From the NCBI GenBank assembly GCA_017405525.1, contig JAFRAH010000022.1:57079-121078 (forward strand): DNA of 64,000 nt, read 5' to 3'. The stretch is from Synergistaceae bacterium (GTDB taxonomy: Bacteria; Synergistota; Synergistia; Synergistales; Aminobacteriaceae). Position 1 is the stretch's first letter. The number at the start of each line of letters is the position of its first letter. The position numbers and the translations under genes are program-made. Below are positions 62,308-64,000 of this stretch, piece after piece. A model generated the notes under the pieces. It was not told where the DNA came from, searched no databases, and was given only the letters and a program-made list of their open reading frames with translations.

Positions 62308-64000
62308 TTGCCATCCAAGAAGCATGACATTTCCCCCATCGTTCACCCGGACACACGCCCCAACATCCCCCCCGCAGGACTCCCGGAAGCCGACTTAACC
62401 CCCGACTCCCTCACCACATACGTCATCGACCCCCACGACTCGCCGACTCTCATGTGGGCAGGCAAGCCCGGAGCCTCAACCTTCACCGTCCCGGCAACCT
62501 CAATCCACAAGCACGAGGAAATCATCCCCCACCGCATAATCTCCCCCGCTCTCATCGAGGCCAGGCAGTGCTTCCTCTTTCATGACGCTTCCCCCGAAGA
62601 AATCCTCATGCAGCGTCTCCGGGCCGTGCAGGCATATTCACACAATGACACGTGGCGCAACAGAATGATCGCAGGAGACTCACTCATCATCATGAACTCG
62701 CTCCTCCAGAAGGAACACATGGCCGGGCAGGTTCAGACGGTCTACGTTGACCCGCCTTACGGGATAAAGTACGGCAGCAACTTCCAGCCCTTCGTCGGGA
62801 AAAGGGACGTTAAGGACAAGAGCGACGACGATTTGACCGCAGAGCCGGAAATGATACGGGCGTTCCGGGATACGTGGGAGCTGGGCGTTCATTCGTACCT
62901 GACGTATCTGAGGAGCAGGCTGTATCTCGTGAGGGAGCTTCTGAGTGATAGCGGGAGCGTTTTCGTACAGATTAGCGATGAGAATGTTCACCATGTCCGG
63001 GAGATATGCGATGAGATTTTCGGCCCGGAGAATTTCGTTACGATGATTAAGTTCAAGAAGACCGGGAGCATGTCATTATCCAGCCTCATAGGAAGCACGA
63101 CAGATTATCTTGTGTGGTACGCAAAGAACAAAAAGCAGGTAAAATATCGTCAGCTTTATATAGAGCGCAGAGCCGGAGAAGCCTCACTTGACATGTATAA
63201 CTATGTTGAGCTTGAGGACGGCACTATGAGGAGGGCAACGCCTGAAGAGCTGAGAGACAAGACCTTCCTATCAGAGCACCGAATTGTTCAGTATACATCT
63301 TTATTCTCAGGAAGTCAAGTAAGTAATTATACGCAAGTTGTAGAGTTCAACGGAGAAAAATTTATCCCCCCTGTTGGCAAGAACTGGAAGACGAGTCTCG
63401 AAGGCATGAAGCGACTCATTGAGGCCGGGCGTGTCGACAAGTCCGGGAATGGCCTGCGCTACAAACGCTACCTTGACGATTTCCCGCTGATGGAACTTAG
63501 CGACTTCTGGGACGATACTGGCGGTGCAACGAACATGCGCTACGTAGTCCAGACCTCCGAAAAAGTCATCTCCCGCTGTATCCTCATGACCACAGACCCC
63601 GGCGACCTCGTCCTCGACATCACCTGCGGCTCAGGAACAACCGCCTATTGCGCCGAGAAATGGGGCAGACGCTGGATAACCTGCGACACTTCCCGCGTTG
63701 CAATCGCCATTGCCCGCCAAAGACTCATGACCGCAACATTCGACTCCTACAAGCTCGCTGACCCCGAAAAAGGAATCTCCTCCGGGTTCGTCTACAAGTC
63801 AGTCCCTCACGTAACGCTGAAATCCATCGCGAACAATGAGCCGCCCGCCCGCGAGATTCTCTACGACCAGCCCGAAGTTGACGCGGGGAAAGTGAGAGTG
63901 TCCGGGCCCTTCACGGTTGAGACATTGCCCGCACCGTCAGTGATGAGCCTTGAGGAGGCCGCCAGCCTTAACCCGGACGAAAAGGACAGGCAGGACGGGT
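62308..64000 (+). CDS. Beta-class site-specific DNA methyltransferase, N-terminal part
   Basis: Runs off the right edge after 564 codons. TTG start at 62308 with AAAGGA 9 nt upstream. The catalytic motif VYVDPPYGIKYGS is at residues 148-151 and precedes the AdoMet motif DITCGSGTTAYCAEKWGRRW near residue 437, the order of beta-class N6-adenine or N4-cytosine methylases. Size and the extended N-terminus suggest a type III Mod-like protein. The restriction partner, if any, is outside the window. Confidence 0.88.
   Translation, partial: MPSKKHDISPIVHPDTRPNIPPAGLPEADLTPDSLTTYVIDPHDSPTLMWAGKPGASTFTVPATSIHKHEEIIPHRIISPALIEARQCFLFHDASPEEILMQRLRAVQAYSHNDTWRNRMIAGDSLIIMNSLLQKEHMAGQVQTVYVDPPYGIKYGSNFQPFVGKRDVKDKSDDDLTAEPEMIRAFRDTWELGVHSYLTYLRSRLYLVRELLSDSGSVFVQISDENVHHVREICDEIFGPENFVTMIKFKKTGSMSLSSLIGSTTDYLVWYAKNKKQVKYRQLYIERRAGEASLDMYNYVELEDGTMRRATPEELRDKTFLSEHRIVQYTSLFSGSQVSNYTQVVEFNGEKFIPPVGKNWKTSLEGMKRLIEAGRVDKSGNGLRYKRYLDDFPLMELSDFWDDTGGATNMRYVVQTSEKVISRCILMTTDPGDLVLDITCGSGTTAYCAEKWGRRWITCDTSRVAIAIARQRLMTATFDSYKLADPEKGISSGFVYKSVPHVTLKSIANNEPPAREILYDQPEVDAGKVRVSGPFTVETLPAPSVMSLEEAASLNPDEKDRQDG

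Noticed and set aside
1..64000. tRNA, rRNA, CRISPR, transposase or prophage genes
   Set aside because: No acceptor/T-loop patterns, regularly spaced repeats, transposase motifs or phage structural genes were seen by eye; a program search could still find small RNAs.

Overview
The window looks like chromosomal DNA of a member of the Synergistota, a diderm anaerobic lineage. The strongest signs are a secreted protein (58270-59382) ending in a Gly-Cys / hydrophobic helix / Arg-Lys-Lys tail of the Synerg-CTERM type, and an outer-membrane porin with an N-terminal SLH domain (34908-36575). A Firmicutes-like tmk-yaaR-holB-ricT block and ctsR-clpC sit beside diderm genes (TolC-type exporter, SLH porin). 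Most of the window is dense housekeeping sequence with 1-30 nt overlaps. UUG starts are frequent, often UUG-AGC. I saw no rRNA, tRNA, CRISPR array or insertion sequence.

Layout. 1-3.6 kb: the end of a polysaccharide O-acetyltransferase (MBOAT) with its DHHW partner, dapF and a radical SAM protein. 3.7-8.8 kb: glutamate dehydrogenase, a hotdog thioesterase, an exported unknown, thioredoxin reductase, an exported acetolactate decarboxylase and a thioredoxin. 8.9-16.7 kb (minus): leuA behind a leader peptide and attenuator, uvrB, azlD/azlC, clpC, ctsR. 16.8-21.1 kb (plus): def, fmt, a NUDIX hydrolase and a chemoreceptor. 21.2-24.1 kb: a BcgI-like two-subunit restriction-modification system. 24.1-28 kb (minus): pbpC and a Na/Pi cotransporter. 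28.1-33.8 kb: prfB with its programmed frameshift, a SpoIVB-type peptidase, tmk, yaaR, holB, ricT.

33.8-38.1 kb is the most accessory-looking part: three toxin-antitoxin loci, two with broken toxins, flank the SLH porin and its 300-nt structured leader. 38.2-44.6 kb encodes an Mrp/Mbh-type cation/proton antiporter whose MrpA parts are split and fused, with a Sel1-repeat gene inside it. 44.7-56.2 kb (mostly minus): a licD gene interrupted by an in-frame TGA, ldh, pepA, rpmB, ilvD-ilvC, two small exported proteins, a TSCPD protein, dusB, coaX and a flavoprotein. 56.3-64 kb: a TolC-type protein, a lytic transglycosylase, the Synerg-CTERM protein, cysS, an LplT-like transporter and the start of a beta-class DNA methyltransferase that runs off the window.

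The best finding is the leuA leader. A near-consensus promoter, a Shine-Dalgarno, a 23-residue peptide with five leucines, two mutually exclusive RNA pairings and an intrinsic terminator line up as a classical ribosome-mediated attenuator. Branched-chain amino-acid genes are scattered through the window (leuA, azlCD, ilvC, ilvD, acetolactate decarboxylase, glutamate dehydrogenase). All of this was read by eye from sequence; no searches or folding programs were run.
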